Below, piece after piece: positions 1 to 9,459 of a DNA stretch of 64,000 nt. A model generated the notes under the pieces. It ran no database searches and was not told the origin of the DNA. It worked only from the letters and a program-made list of their open reading frames with translations. Position 1 is the stretch's first letter; every line of letters starts with the position of its first letter. Origin of the DNA: Nitrospirota bacterium (GTDB lineage: Bacteria > Nitrospirota > Nitrospiria > Nitrospirales > Nitrospiraceae); assembly GCA_016219645.1 (NCBI GenBank), contig JACRLR010000015.1, forward strand, positions 62,001 through 126,000, read 5' to 3'. Both the position numbers and the translations under genes were made by a program.

Positions 1-71
1 GGTTTCTCATCGGGAGCGTGTCGACGAGGGTGGTCCAGTATGCGAACTGTTCCGTGCTCGTCGTTCGGTGA
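1..71 (+). CDS. Universal stress protein, 3' end only
   Basis: Reading from base 3, the frame ends in STRVVQYANCSVLVVR with a TGA stop at 69-71. This is nearly the same as the C-terminus of the complete universal stress protein that follows (STRVVQQANCSVLVVR), so the two are probably tandem duplicates. The visible part is the last strand and nucleotide-binding tail of a Usp domain. The rest lies outside the window. Confidence 0.85.
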   Translation, partial: FLIGSVSTRVVQYANCSVLVVR

Positions 72-83
72 CAGTGTGAGAAT

Positions 84-223
84 GTCGCAAAAGCCCTCCA
101 GCTTAAGGGAAGGTCAAGGCTTAGGCTAAGGTTGAGAGAGGAAAGTCAGATCTTTGCTCAACCTTAACCTCGACCTCAGCCTGCTTCACTCGCTGCGGCC
201 TTGCTGGACAGGCTTTTTCACCA
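84..223. repeat. Intergenic palindrome with 6-nt periodic arms
   Basis: The outer ends (GCAAAAGCCCTCCAGC on the left, GCTGGACAGGCTTTTTCACC on the right) are complementary. The interior carries a second inverted pair built from 6-nt units (GGTTAAG/CTTAACC type). The right part contains CACTCGCTGCGGCCTTGCTG, a string that recurs in the islands at 19313 and 21375. It fills most of the gap between the two stress protein genes. It may act as a bidirectional terminator because a T-run follows the right arm. Confidence 0.7.
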
Positions 224-381
224 TTCTCTCGCGCACGGTTGTTGTGCCCACGAACTTCGCATGACAGACTCACCTGTCTTATGTGTAGGGCCTCTTGCAA
301 CAGTCTCAGCGCGAATGTGCGGCGGCATTTCCCAATGCGGGACGGGGCGGCTATGATGTTGATTCAACAAGGAGGCGTGGC

Positions 382-1245
382 ATGAACGTGCTCGTGGCGA
401 CTGATGGATCGAGGTATGGGGGATGGGGCCTCAACTGGGTGGCCACGCTGCCGTTCGTGAAACCGCCGAAAGTGAAAGTGCTGCATGTGCTGGATGTCGC
501 CGCGCTTCGTGCGCCATTTCTCTCGCAACCGGTAATGGCGGGAACCGAACGGTACTTCCAGGAAGAAATTCAGCGCATGGAAACTCGCTCGGCGAAAACT
601 CTCAAGGAGGCGACAGAGGAGTTGGCGGCGCTGAGGCTCAAGGGCAGGGTCCTCAAAGTACAGGGGCCGGTTGCGCCGACGATCTTGAAGCGTGCGCCAA
701 AGCGAGATGGGCTTCTGGTGGTGGGCAGTCAGGGCCTCGACGCACTCGACCGCTTCATGCTCGGCAGCGTGTCAACGAATCTTATCCATCATGCGACCTG
801 CCCGGTGCTGGTCGTTAAGGGCGAAGCAGCGCCATTGCGGAGGATCATCTTGGCGACCGATGGATCGAACGCTTCGGCCAAGGCGCTGGCCTTTGTGTTG
901 GCTAAATTTTCGCCGAATCGTTCGGCCGGTAAGGGCGGGCGCGTGCCGATTCATGTGAGCGTGGTCCATGTGATGCCGCCCGTCAAGTATCCGGGGCTGG
1001 AGGAGGCAAACCGTAAATTACTCGACCTGAGCGTCCAGAAGTTGGTCAAGGCGCGATTTACAGCCGAACCGCTGTGCAAGTTTGGGAAACCTGCTGAAGA
1101 GATCATGCAGGTGGCTTCAACGCAACATGCCGATCTGATTGTAATGGGAGCCAAAGGGCTGGGCGCCGTTGCGCGGTTCCTCCTCGGGAGCGTATCGACA
1201 AGGGTGGTGCAGCAGGCGAACTGTTCCGTGCTCGTCGTTCGATGA
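382..1245 (+). CDS. Universal stress protein with two tandem Usp domains
   Basis: A 287-residue protein made of two UspA-type alpha/beta domains. Each begins with a strand ending in ATDGS (LVATDGS near residue 5, ILATDGS near 157) and ends with the ATP-binding signature G-2x-G-9x-GS (GSQGLDALDRFMLGSVS, GAKGLGAVARFLLGSVS). The family binds ATP and supports survival under starvation or respiratory arrest. The start is the ATG at 382 because GGAGG lies at 371-375; an upstream in-frame TTG has no ribosome site. It follows a close paralogue, and a third two-domain Usp lies at 9452-10357. Confidence 0.93.
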   Translation: MNVLVATDGSRYGGWGLNWVATLPFVKPPKVKVLHVLDVAALRAPFLSQPVMAGTERYFQEEIQRMETRSAKTLKEATEELAALRLKGRVLKVQGPVAPTILKRAPKRDGLLVVGSQGLDALDRFMLGSVSTNLIHHATCPVLVVKGEAAPLRRIILATDGSNASAKALAFVLAKFSPNRSAGKGGRVPIHVSVVHVMPPVKYPGLEEANRKLLDLSVQKLVKARFTAEPLCKFGKPAEEIMQVASTQHADLIVMGAKGLGAVARFLLGSVSTRVVQQANCSVLVVR

Positions 1246-1317
1246 CAGAGCGAGAGAGACTCATCTTATTCTCGTAGGGAATGCACGTTCAGAATCACGA
1301 AATGGAGGAGTCGTCAT

Positions 1318-1800
1318 ATGTTGAGGGAAGTGGCAGGAGATATCTTGTTGACGAAGGCAGAGGCTCTGGCGCACGGTGTCGCCCCGAACGACAACTTTGC
1401 AAACGGGTTAGCTCTGGCGCTCAGAGAACGGTGGCCGGCAATGTATAAGGATTTCCGGCATTACTCTCAGACCTTTACTCCCAAGACCGGAGAATTGTGG
1501 ACCTGGGCCGGTGTCGGGGGCGTTCGAATTGTCAATCTGTTTACGCAGGAGCCTGCCGCCAGTCACGGAGGCAAGCCAGGCAGAGCCACGATCGAGAACG
1601 TGAACCACTGTCTCAAAGCCTTGTGTAAGTTGATCGAGGCTGAGAAGTTTAAGACAGTCGCGCTTCCACGCTTGGCTACCGGGGTGGGGGGACTCGACTG
1701 GAAAGACGTGAAGCCGCTGATGGAAAAACATCTCGGCCACCTGTCGATCCCCGTCTATGTGTATGGCACCTATCGCCCTGGGGTTCAGGCAGAAGAATAG
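1318..1800 (+). CDS. Macrodomain (ADP-ribose binding) protein
   Basis: A 160-residue single-domain protein with macrodomain features: N-terminal GDILLTKAEALAHGVAPND, the glycine-rich loop near residues 115-125 (LPRLATGVGGLDW), and a C-terminal IPVYVYGTYRP strand. Macrodomains bind ADP-ribose, and several remove it from proteins or nucleic acids. The N-terminal loop resembles the TARG1/DarG branch, but no toxin partner lies next to it. The start is supported by GGAGG at 1304-1308. It sits 72 bases after the Usp gene and may be cotranscribed with it. Substrate and activity are not known. Confidence 0.85.
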   Translation: MLREVAGDILLTKAEALAHGVAPNDNFANGLALALRERWPAMYKDFRHYSQTFTPKTGELWTWAGVGGVRIVNLFTQEPAASHGGKPGRATIENVNHCLKALCKLIEAEKFKTVALPRLATGVGGLDWKDVKPLMEKHLGHLSIPVYVYGTYRPGVQAEE

Positions 1801-2149
1801 GGGTAAGCAGGGGCGAGTCAGGAGGTGGGGCAGTCGGCATCGATTCAGCTTCCTAATTGGCAGCGCCCGCTATGGCGCGAGCCTCACCGCATATCCGTTC
1901 CATCCGCCCCGCGCCAGGGGGAAAAGCAAAGAGCAAGTTCGGAGGGACCATTTACAGTGGTCGTTCGGCGCGCGCAGTTCGGGATTCACCCAGGCTGCCC
2001 TTTCTGTGTCAGGTTCGGGTGCAACACCATCCTTCTTCTTTGCCGAAACCGCACGATCAGAATGTGCTCGCTCGATGCGCGCAGTAAAGGACAGTCTGAC
2101 GGTTCCCCTTTGGGCACAGCGGGGAAAGCTGGAAGGCCTTCGTCTGTTC
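1801..2149. repeat. Gene-free gap with decayed copies of the hairpin repeat family
   Basis: I find no convincing gene here. Two pieces match the dispersed hairpin repeat: GAGCAAGTTCGGAGGGACC near 1938 followed by TCGTTCGGCGCGCGCAGT, and CCGCACGATCAGAATGTGCT near 2050 followed by a GCGCGCAGT end. Both resemble half-elements of the complete copies seen at 38063 and 58638. The gap lies between convergent genes. Confidence 0.6.
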
Positions 2150-3079
2150 TCACCTTAGTGCATTCTCTATCTCCAGAATAACAGCCTGCAGGCCGGAGAC
2201 GACGCGAGCCATCCGTTCGTACTGAACGAGCTCGGGCCTGTCGTTGTGCGAATGGTAGGCGGGGTAGCGAAAGGGGGCTGTGTCGGTCACCATCACTGCC
2301 GGGAATCCCTCCTCCCAAAAGGCCCAATGATCCGACCATCCGACGCCGGGAGTCAATCCCGGCAGGGCTCCTCCTTCCGAGGGAAATTGAGCCCGTTGGC
2401 GGAATGATCCTACGAGCTGTCTCACCAGGCGCCCGTTCTCTACGTTGCTGACGAAGGCGATGAAGTTCCCGGTAGAGGGATAGATGAGATTCAATGGGAA
2501 GAGGAGATGTTGGCTCCCTGGCTCGTCTGAGTAGTACCCGATGGTCTCCAGACTGAGCATGAGAACGATCTTTTCGCCACGCTCGCGGCTGCGCTTGGCG
2601 TAGACGCGGCTTCCCATGTGTTCGGTTTGAAAGAACGGCGGTTCTTCGTTGGCAAATAAGACAAATCGCAGCGTCTGGGTCGGCGTGGTCTTCGCGAATG
2701 CACGAGCCAAGCCGAGTATCGCTGCCACGCCGCTTGCATTATCGTTGGCACCGGGACTCCCCTGCACCGAATCATAGTGCGCGCCGATGACGATGATGTC
2801 ACCTGGTCTCCGGCTACCCAGCACTTCCGCTTCAAGGTTCTCACAGATCTTCCCCGCTACCTCGTAGGGTTGCCGGCGAACTTCGTAGCCGGCACCGGCA
2901 AGCGTCGTCCGGATATAGTCCGCCGCCATGATGAGCCTCTCGTGGTGAACGACATTGCGCTCACCGATCTGCCCGGCGAGCATCTGTACGTGAGACCGGA
3001 GTTCCTTCTCCAGCGCCCGTTGTTCATCCGTCAGGGGAGGAAGCGGGCCCTGGTAACTCTGTCCCGGCATCCGGATCAT
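2150..3079 (-). CDS. M28 family zinc aminopeptidase/peptidase
   Basis: A 309-residue peptidase with the M28 co-catalytic metal motifs in order: GAHYDS (H101, D103), GANDNASG (D113 bridging), ANEEPPFF (E145 general base, E146 metal ligand), an ETIGYYS segment, and a late histidine in PAYHSHND. These residues predict a two-zinc exopeptidase. No signal peptide is evident. The ATG at 3079 overlaps the stop of the upstream gene in an ATGA arrangement, which implies translational coupling. It is the last gene of the run 10357-2150. Substrate is unknown. Confidence 0.9.
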   Translation of the reverse strand: MIRMPGQSYQGPLPPLTDEQRALEKELRSHVQMLAGQIGERNVVHHERLIMAADYIRTTLAGAGYEVRRQPYEVAGKICENLEAEVLGSRRPGDIIVIGAHYDSVQGSPGANDNASGVAAILGLARAFAKTTPTQTLRFVLFANEEPPFFQTEHMGSRVYAKRSRERGEKIVLMLSLETIGYYSDEPGSQHLLFPLNLIYPSTGNFIAFVSNVENGRLVRQLVGSFRQRAQFPSEGGALPGLTPGVGWSDHWAFWEEGFPAVMVTDTAPFRYPAYHSHNDRPELVQYERMARVVSGLQAVILEIENALR

Positions 3080-3978
3080 GTTGCTTCTGCGCTCATGGCC
3101 TTATAAGACTGGTAGTAGGAGGCACAGTCCTCTTCCCGCCCCCGTACGATTCGTTTCCCACTGAATGGGGTTTGATGGCTTGTGATCACGGTGCATTGGC
3201 GTTCGCCGTGGTCGTCATCGTAGTAGAGGATGACCCAGTCGCGCGTTTTCTTGAGCTGATGGGCCAGGGCGCTGTTCGAGAACAGCACGGTATAGTGGCG
3301 GGCGCCTCGTTGGGTGTGGAGGATCGGTAGCCAGGCCTCTTTCTCCGGATTGAACCGGTGCGGCGCAATTCGCTGCAGTCTGCCGGCCTTGGCTGCTTCG
3401 CGATATTCTCTATCCACGTCCAGCAATTCGTCGACAGGAGGTTCAAGGATTGGCTTTGGCCCGGCTACTTGAGGCAGCTTCCGAACCCGCCCTAATCGAG
3501 CAGTGAGGGAGTCGACGATGCCCTGGAGTTTCTTCGGGCCGATCCCTTCGATGTCTGTTAATCGTCCGTCATGCGCCGCCATTTCCAGTTGTTCCAACGA
3601 TTCAATGTGCAGATCGTTGTGCAGCCGATGGGCGAGGGCCGGACCGATCCCTGGAATGGAGGCGAGGAGCGAGACCGGGTCCATGCGGCCGCGCAGGCGA
3701 TCCAACATGGGCAGTCGCCCGGTGACGACGAGGGTGTGAATGGAGCGCGCGAGGCTCACCCCGATACCCGGCAATGATTGCAGCCCGTCCGTGCCCTGTT
3801 GCTGTGCGATCTCTGCGGCGGGAACTGTCAAGCGTTCGATCGTCTCCGCTGCCGCGCGATAGGCCCGCACGCGAAACCGATTCGCTCCCTGATTCTCCAG
3901 GAGCTGTGCGACTTCCTGCAGTCGTCTGCCAATGTCCTGATTCTGCGCGATGGGTGCCATGTGTGTGGTGGACCTCAC
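3076..3978 (-). CDS. Helix-hairpin-helix protein related to the PolX N-terminal domain
   Basis: A 300-residue protein whose first 170 residues resemble the 8-kDa and HhH domains of family X DNA polymerases. They include an N-terminal helical segment (LLENQGANRFRVRAYRAAA) and three hairpin motifs, GIGVSLARSIH, GIGPALAHRLH and GIGPKKLQGI. The nucleotidyltransferase palm and the PHP phosphatase of PolX are absent. The C-terminal 120 residues are unassigned. DNA binding is the reasonable expectation. The GTG at 3978 overlaps the upstream stop; an ATG at 3960 is an alternative start. It sits in an otherwise transport-related operon, which is odd. Confidence 0.8.
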   Translation of the reverse strand: MRSTTHMAPIAQNQDIGRRLQEVAQLLENQGANRFRVRAYRAAAETIERLTVPAAEIAQQQGTDGLQSLPGIGVSLARSIHTLVVTGRLPMLDRLRGRMDPVSLLASIPGIGPALAHRLHNDLHIESLEQLEMAAHDGRLTDIEGIGPKKLQGIVDSLTARLGRVRKLPQVAGPKPILEPPVDELLDVDREYREAAKAGRLQRIAPHRFNPEKEAWLPILHTQRGARHYTVLFSNSALAHQLKKTRDWVILYYDDDHGERQCTVITSHQTPFSGKRIVRGREEDCASYYQSYKAMSAEAT

Positions 3979-5207
3979 TCGTAGTGCAACGCCTCGATGG
4001 GGTTCATCTTCGACGCTTTGTTCGCGGGATAGAGACCGAAGAAGATGCCCACGACCAGGGAAAAGAAAAATGCAATGATGACGGCTTCCGGAGAGATAAT
4101 GGCCGGCCAGCCGATCATGGTGGTCAGCAGGTGTGCCATCCCGATCCCGGCGCCGACGCCGAGCGCTCCACCGATCGCGGTCATGATGATCGCTTCGGTC
4201 AGAAATTGGAGCAGGATATGCTTGCGTTTCGCGCCAACAGCCATGCGAAGCCCAATTTCCTTTGTCCGCTCCGTGACCGACACCAAGAGAATATTCATGA
4301 TGCCGATCCCGCCGACGATCAGCGAGATCGAGGCAATGCTCATCAACATGAACATCATGGTCCGGCTCGTGCCGGCGGTGGTCTTGGCGATGTCTTCCAT
4401 CGTGCGGATGGTGAAGTCGTCTTCTTCAGATTGCTGCAGCCGATGCCTGGTTCGCAAGAGATCCTTGATGTCGCCTACCGCAACGGGAATGTCGTGCCGC
4501 GTTTGAGTGGCCACGAGGATGATCCCTACGGTACCGAGAAATTTCGTGCCCAGGACTTTGCGTTCGGCAGTGGAAAATGGAAGGACCACAAGGTCGTCCT
4601 GGTCCTGGCCCGTGATCGACTGGCCTTTGGGCGTGAGAATGCCTATCACCCGGAGCGGGACGTTGCGGATGCGGATCTCGCTGCCGACGATCTCTTCATC
4701 GCTTTCGTATAGATTCTGGGCCGCAGTTTTCCCCAGCACGACGACTTTCGCGGCGGAATCCAGATCGGACTGTGTGAAGAAGTTGCCTTCGGCAACCGGC
4801 CAACTGCGGACGTCGGTGAACTCAGGCGTCGTCCCGAGGGCAACGGTGCTCCAGTTCTTGTTCTCGCGAATGACCTGCAGGACCGACCGTGAGCCATATA
4901 TCATCATCGCCACACCGGCGACTTTCTTTTGAATATCCTCCGCATCATCGACCGTCAAGGTCGAAACAGAACCGAGTCCGCCGCGCACGCCCCCGACGGT
5001 GGTAGCTCCTGGCACGATGATGATCACGTTGGTGCCCAGGCTGGCGATTTCAGCTTGGACGGAGGCGGTGGCGCCCTGACCCAAGCTGACCATCGCAACG
5101 ACGGCGCCGATGCCGATGATGATACCCAGCATGGTCAGGCCGGCGCGCAACGGGTTCCGGCGGAGGATACGGAGGGCGGATAAGATCGTGAGCCAGAGAA
5201 AAGACAT
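3975..5207 (-). CDS. MacB-type ABC transporter permease (no ATPase domain)
   Basis: A 410-residue FtsX/MacB-type permease. One N-terminal membrane helix (about residues 20-45) is followed by a periplasmic MacB core domain and three C-terminal helices, with the conserved SVTERTKEIGLRMAVGAK segment before the last two. Such permeases form tripartite efflux or mechanotransmission systems with a periplasmic adaptor and an ATPase. The adaptor is the next gene upstream. No ABC ATPase is fused or encoded nearby, so it must come from elsewhere if the system works. It overlaps the downstream gene by 4 bases. Confidence 0.9.
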   Translation of the reverse strand: MSFLWLTILSALRILRRNPLRAGLTMLGIIIGIGAVVAMVSLGQGATASVQAEIASLGTNVIIIVPGATTVGGVRGGLGSVSTLTVDDAEDIQKKVAGVAMMIYGSRSVLQVIRENKNWSTVALGTTPEFTDVRSWPVAEGNFFTQSDLDSAAKVVVLGKTAAQNLYESDEEIVGSEIRIRNVPLRVIGILTPKGQSITGQDQDDLVVLPFSTAERKVLGTKFLGTVGIILVATQTRHDIPVAVGDIKDLLRTRHRLQQSEEDDFTIRTMEDIAKTTAGTSRTMMFMLMSIASISLIVGGIGIMNILLVSVTERTKEIGLRMAVGAKRKHILLQFLTEAIIMTAIGGALGVGAGIGMAHLLTTMIGWPAIISPEAVIIAFFFSLVVGIFFGLYPANKASKMNPIEALHYE

Positions 5208-5221
5208 GGTGTGCAGGTGAA

Positions 5222-5316
5222 GTGTTTATCTGGTTTGTTTCGTTTGTCTGGATTATTGGGTGCGTCAGGCTCAAACCAAAGAAACTAAACAAACTAAATC
5301 AACCAAACAAACCAGT
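5222..5316. repeat. AT-rich 9-nt periodic hairpin, copy 1
   Basis: The left arm CTGGTTTGTTTCGTTTGTC pairs with a right arm whose complement begins CTGGTTTGTTTGGTTGATTT. The right arm reads as degenerate 9-nt units of the TTTGTTTGG type. It separates the adaptor gene from the permease gene in an otherwise overlapping run. Three further copies lie at 10577, 24516 and 33250. The base composition is very unlike the surrounding GC-rich DNA. Confidence 0.8.
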
Positions 5317-5317
5317 T

Positions 5318-6655
5318 TTATCTCACCTTCGGAGAGCCCTCGAAGCCAGGCGGCAGCTTCTTTTGGGCCTGTTCTTCCGTCGTCTCAATCCCCAGGATCA
5401 CACGGTCCCCTTCCTTCAGCGCCCCTTCGGTGATTTCTGTGGAGAGGGAGTCGGCGATGTCGGTCGTGATGGCCGTCTGACGAACGTGCTCCTCCTGATC
5501 TATCACCCACACCTGCGTCACCTTGCGGTCCACCGGGACTCCGGGCATCCGGAAGCGCAATGCTCCGTTCGGTACGCGCAGAGCGTTCTCCTTCTTGGCC
5601 GTCACGATCGTCACGTTCGCTGTCATTCCCGGTTTGAGCTTGAGTTCCCGATTGTCGACGGCGATCACCACGTCGTAGGTCACCACGTTCTGGATGCTGA
5701 TGGGCGCGTTGCGCACCTGTGTCACGGTGCCCTCGAAGAACTGTTTGGGATAGGCATCCACGCGGAAGCTGGCCTGCTTGCCCTCCGCGACCCCGCCGAT
5801 GTCGGATTCGCTCACGTTGGCATTCACCTGCATCTGCGTCAGGTCCTGGGCGATCATGAACAGGGTCGGCGTTTGGAAACTGGCGGCGACGGTTTGGCCT
5901 GTATCGACGTTGCGGGATACCACGATCCCGTTTACGGGCGAGTAGATCGTCGTGTAGCCGAGATCGAGTTCGGCTGAGGCCAACGTGGCTGTCGCTTGAT
6001 CCACCTGCGCCTGTGCGACCTCGACCTGGGCCTGGGCGTCGCGGAAGTTTGTGGCAGCGAGATCGAAATCCGCCTGGGAGATGAATTGTTGTCGGCGCAG
6101 GGTTGCCATGCGATCCAACTCGAGTTTTCGCTGATTCGCCATGTTCTTTGCCTTTGCCAGATTGCCCTGCCCGATCTTCAGGGCGGCGCGGGCCTGGCTC
6201 ACCCGTGCTTTGAACGGCTGCTGATCGATCGTAGCCAGGACCTGGCCCTTCGTAACCACGGAATTGAAGTCCGCCATCAGTTGGGCAATTTTGCCTGAGA
6301 CCTGACTACCCACTAGCACCGACATGACCGGATTGACCGTGCCGGTGGCAGTGACGATCGCAGTAATGGGGCCTCGATCGACCAGAGCGGTTTTGTAGTG
6401 GACGGGCGGGGGGCCGGCGGTCCACCAATACCAGATTCCCGCTCCTGTGATCGCGAGCAGAATCATGATGCCGATCAGCCGGGGTGCAGGGCTGCGTCTC
6501 CTAGGAGGTGCGATCACCGGTATCGAAGCGGGGAGCTGATGCTCGTGATCGGGCGAGCCACTCGACGAATGGCGAGCCGGGGTTGAGGAGGACCCGTGGG
6601 AGATGACCTCGGTGACAGAGACCTGACGGATCGGATCTTGAGGGTGAGCTGTCAT
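5318..6655 (-). CDS. MacA/RND-type periplasmic adaptor subunit
   Basis: A 445-residue membrane fusion protein. A cytoplasmic N-terminus of about 50 residues precedes one membrane anchor (LIGIMILLAITGAGIWYWW). Then come a split lipoyl/barrel-sandwich domain (VSGKIAQLMADFNSVVTKGQ and SPVNGIVVSRNVDTGQTV), a long coiled-coil hairpin with QAQVEVAQAQVDQATATL, and beta-barrel and membrane-proximal domains. The family links an inner-membrane transporter to an outer-membrane channel. The ATG overlaps the stop of the P-type ATPase gene by 4 bases. The matching permease follows after a 110-base gap filled by a repeat. Confidence 0.92.
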   Translation of the reverse strand: MTAHPQDPIRQVSVTEVISHGSSSTPARHSSSGSPDHEHQLPASIPVIAPPRRRSPAPRLIGIMILLAITGAGIWYWWTAGPPPVHYKTALVDRGPITAIVTATGTVNPVMSVLVGSQVSGKIAQLMADFNSVVTKGQVLATIDQQPFKARVSQARAALKIGQGNLAKAKNMANQRKLELDRMATLRRQQFISQADFDLAATNFRDAQAQVEVAQAQVDQATATLASAELDLGYTTIYSPVNGIVVSRNVDTGQTVAASFQTPTLFMIAQDLTQMQVNANVSESDIGGVAEGKQASFRVDAYPKQFFEGTVTQVRNAPISIQNVVTYDVVIAVDNRELKLKPGMTANVTIVTAKKENALRVPNGALRFRMPGVPVDRKVTQVWVIDQEEHVRQTAITTDIADSLSTEITEGALKEGDRVILGIETTEEQAQKKLPPGFEGSPKVR

Positions 6656-9459
6656 GCTGTGTCAATCCGTCGCGTGACTCCGCCGGCGCGGCTGTTCGTA
6701 AATCGGTTCATGATGATCTTACGGCATTCTTCTGCGAATAACAGACCAAGGGCTCCCAGAGCGAGCGGTCCGAAGATCCAGAGAGGCAAGGGACCGGTTC
6801 CAAAGATTTCGTTACCCCAGGGGGTATAGATGATCAAGGCCAGGACGACGAGTTCTGTCGCGATTCCCCAGAAGATCAATGGATTGCTGAACCAGCCGAG
6901 TCGGAAGAGCGATGCTCGGTCCGATCGGCAGGCGAACACGTTCGCCACCTGGGCGACGACGATGGCGGCGAAGGTGGCGGCGGTGGCTTGTTTGTAGAGT
7001 GGATCAGACCAGTCAAGCGGCGTGCCCCAGGTCCATCCTTGCGTCAGGAGCAATAAAAAGAATGAACCCATGGCGATTCCGGCTTCGATCAGCCCCAAAA
7101 AGACATAGGCGCGCAGGAGGAGCGGCAGGTTCATCAACCGTTCCGTGCGCGGGCGCGGGGGGGTCGCCATAATGCCGGCATCGGGCTTTTCGGCACCCAG
7201 GGCCAAGGCCGGAACCATGTCGGTACCGAGATCCACGGCGAGGATTTGCGGGACCGTCAGTGCCAGCGGAATTCCCAGGAATCCATACGCCAGATAGGGG
7301 ACGATCTCTGGCACGTTACTAGCCAGCACGTACGTGGAGAATTTTCTGATGTTGGCGTAGACGGCCCGGCCTTCTTCTATGGCATTGACGATGGTCGCAA
7401 AGTTGTCGTCGAGCAAGATCATGTCCGCCGTTTCTTTTGCCACATCGGTTCCGGCGATGCCCATCGCAATGCCGATGTCGGCCTTCTTGATGGCTGGAGC
7501 GTCATTCACCCCGTCGCCCGTCACGGCCACTACCTCGCCCAGGTCTTTCAGCACCGACACGACACGCATCTTGTGCCGGGGGGCCATGCGCGCGAAGACC
7601 GGCTCGGCCTCGCCAGGGCTGGTGGGTGTGAGGAGCAGACGGAGAGCCTCGTCGTTCATCGTTTCGACCTGGTGTCCTTCGATCACGGGACAGTATCCTG
7701 CCGACTCAGCGCGGGACTCGTCCGGCGCCAGTCCGATCTGACGGGCAATGGCCAGGGCCGTGAGCGGATGGTCGCCGGTGATCATGATGGTGCGGACGCC
7801 GGCCTGGCGGCAGCGCGCGATGGCCTCCGGCACTTCGTGGCGCGGGGGATCTATCATCGCCACGAGGCCGAGGAAGGTGAGGTTCTGTTCCACCTGGTCG
7901 ATGTCCAGCTTCTCGATACCCTGCTCAATGTCTCGCATGGCCACAGCCAGGACCCGATAGGCCTGGTGCGCAAAGATACGGCTTTGTTCCATGATGCGGA
8001 GGCGGTCTTCCTGACTTATCGGGGAGCGGGCATTGTGGTGGAGCATCTCATTGCAGAGGGGTACGAGAGATTCCGGCGCTCCCTTCACGAAGGCCACGAG
8101 TCGGCCCTCGCGCCAATGGAGGGTGGACATGCGCTTCCGATCTGCATCGAACGGAAGCTCGCCCATCCGGGGCAGCGGTTCTTGGTGGAGGAGTCCGTGA
8201 TCCTGTGCGAACTCGACCAGGGCCACTTCGGTTGGATCGCCAGTGATGGTAGGGCGGCCGTCGGTCCGCCGTACGCGCTTGGCATTGTGGCAGTGGATGA
8301 TCGCATCGAAGAGCGGCGCATATTCCTCGGCCTCGATCGCGCTGGTCACGCGTCCGGCGATCACCAGACAGCTTTCCTGCACCCCGATTTCGAGATGGTC
8401 CATATAGAACCGTGCCACGCGCATCCGGTTCTCGGTCAGCGTCCCGGTCTTATCCGTGCAGATGACGGTGGTGCAACCGAGCGTTTCAACGGACGTCAGT
8501 TGCTTGATGAGCGCGTGGCGTTTGGCCATGCGCTGACTGCCTAACGCTAAGGCCAGCGTCACGGTGGGGAGCAGTCCTTCCGGCACGTTCGCCACGATAA
8601 TGCCGATCCCGAAGATCGCGCTGATCCAGAAACCCAAGCCTACAGAAAGGCCGATGGCGAAAAAGACCCCGCCCATGGCGAGCGATAGCAGTGCGACCAC
8701 ATGGGTGACCTTCACGATTTCTTTCTGCAGCGGGCTGAGACCTGTATCGATCCCTGTCGAGAGGCGGGCGATCTTGCCGAATTCCGTCTGCATACCGGTG
8801 GCGAACACCACTGCCCTGCCTCTGCCGGAGAGCACGGGGGTGCCGGCAAATACGAGATTGGGGATGTCCAGGAGATGTCCATCGGTGACCGGCTCCGCTA
8901 TCCGCCGCTTCGGTTGGGATTCGCCCGTGAGAGAGGAGAGGTCGACACGCATGTCGGCTGCCTCGACGAGCCTGGCGTCGGCAGGGATCTGTTCTCCCTC
9001 CTCGATCACGAGCAGGTCTCCCGGCACGATCTCGCTCCGCAATACGTCATGTGGTTGGTTGTTTCGCAGTACCCATGCCCTGGCAGGGAGGAGTCGGTGG
9101 AGGGCATGGACCGCCCGCTCCGCCTTATATTCCTGAAAGAAGGCAAAGGAGGCGTTGATGACGATCACACCGATGATTGCCCAGCCGAGTGTGGCCATCC
9201 CTTCGCCGGGCTTCATGAATTCTGCTGTGAAAGCCAGCCCTGCGGCAATCCAGAGCAAAATGGCCAGGAAGTGGGTGAACTGGTGGAGAAACTCCCGAAT
9301 CAGTGAATAGCGAGTTGGTTCCTCCAGGACATTGGGTCCATACTGACTCAGTCGCTGCTTCGCCTCTTCGGGCGACAAGCCGCCTTCCCTGCTTCCCAGT
9401 TGCTTGAAGACCTCACCAACCGGCAGTTGGTGGAGCTGTGGCTCGTCGAGGTCAGGCAC
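6652..9459 (-). CDS. P-type cation ATPase, P2 class (Na/K-ATPase-like)
   Basis: A 935-residue P2-type ATPase. It has an N-terminal cation ATPase domain, TGES near residue 178, the phosphorylated aspartate D336 in CTDKTGTLT, a nucleotide-binding domain, GDGVNDAP in the P domain and a C-terminal bundle of membrane helices. The fourth-helix segment VANVPEGLLPTVTLALALG followed by QRMAKRHALIKQL is closer to Na/K-ATPases (P2C) than to SERCA pumps, so Na or K export is more likely than Ca transport. The GTG start overlaps the upstream Usp stop by 8 bases. Transported ion is not established. Confidence 0.92.
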   Translation of the reverse strand: MPDLDEPQLHQLPVGEVFKQLGSREGGLSPEEAKQRLSQYGPNVLEEPTRYSLIREFLHQFTHFLAILLWIAAGLAFTAEFMKPGEGMATLGWAIIGVIVINASFAFFQEYKAERAVHALHRLLPARAWVLRNNQPHDVLRSEIVPGDLLVIEEGEQIPADARLVEAADMRVDLSSLTGESQPKRRIAEPVTDGHLLDIPNLVFAGTPVLSGRGRAVVFATGMQTEFGKIARLSTGIDTGLSPLQKEIVKVTHVVALLSLAMGGVFFAIGLSVGLGFWISAIFGIGIIVANVPEGLLPTVTLALALGSQRMAKRHALIKQLTSVETLGCTTVICTDKTGTLTENRMRVARFYMDHLEIGVQESCLVIAGRVTSAIEAEEYAPLFDAIIHCHNAKRVRRTDGRPTITGDPTEVALVEFAQDHGLLHQEPLPRMGELPFDADRKRMSTLHWREGRLVAFVKGAPESLVPLCNEMLHHNARSPISQEDRLRIMEQSRIFAHQAYRVLAVAMRDIEQGIEKLDIDQVEQNLTFLGLVAMIDPPRHEVPEAIARCRQAGVRTIMITGDHPLTALAIARQIGLAPDESRAESAGYCPVIEGHQVETMNDEALRLLLTPTSPGEAEPVFARMAPRHKMRVVSVLKDLGEVVAVTGDGVNDAPAIKKADIGIAMGIAGTDVAKETADMILLDDNFATIVNAIEEGRAVYANIRKFSTYVLASNVPEIVPYLAYGFLGIPLALTVPQILAVDLGTDMVPALALGAEKPDAGIMATPPRPRTERLMNLPLLLRAYVFLGLIEAGIAMGSFFLLLLTQGWTWGTPLDWSDPLYKQATAATFAAIVVAQVANVFACRSDRASLFRLGWFSNPLIFWGIATELVVLALIIYTPWGNEIFGTGPLPLWIFGPLALGALGLLFAEECRKIIMNRFTNSRAGGVTRRIDTA

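Noticed and set aside
7246-8544. Open frame of 432 codons on the plus strand
   Set aside because: It is fully antisense to the P-type ATPase, whose catalytic motifs are intact; there is no ribosome site or domain.
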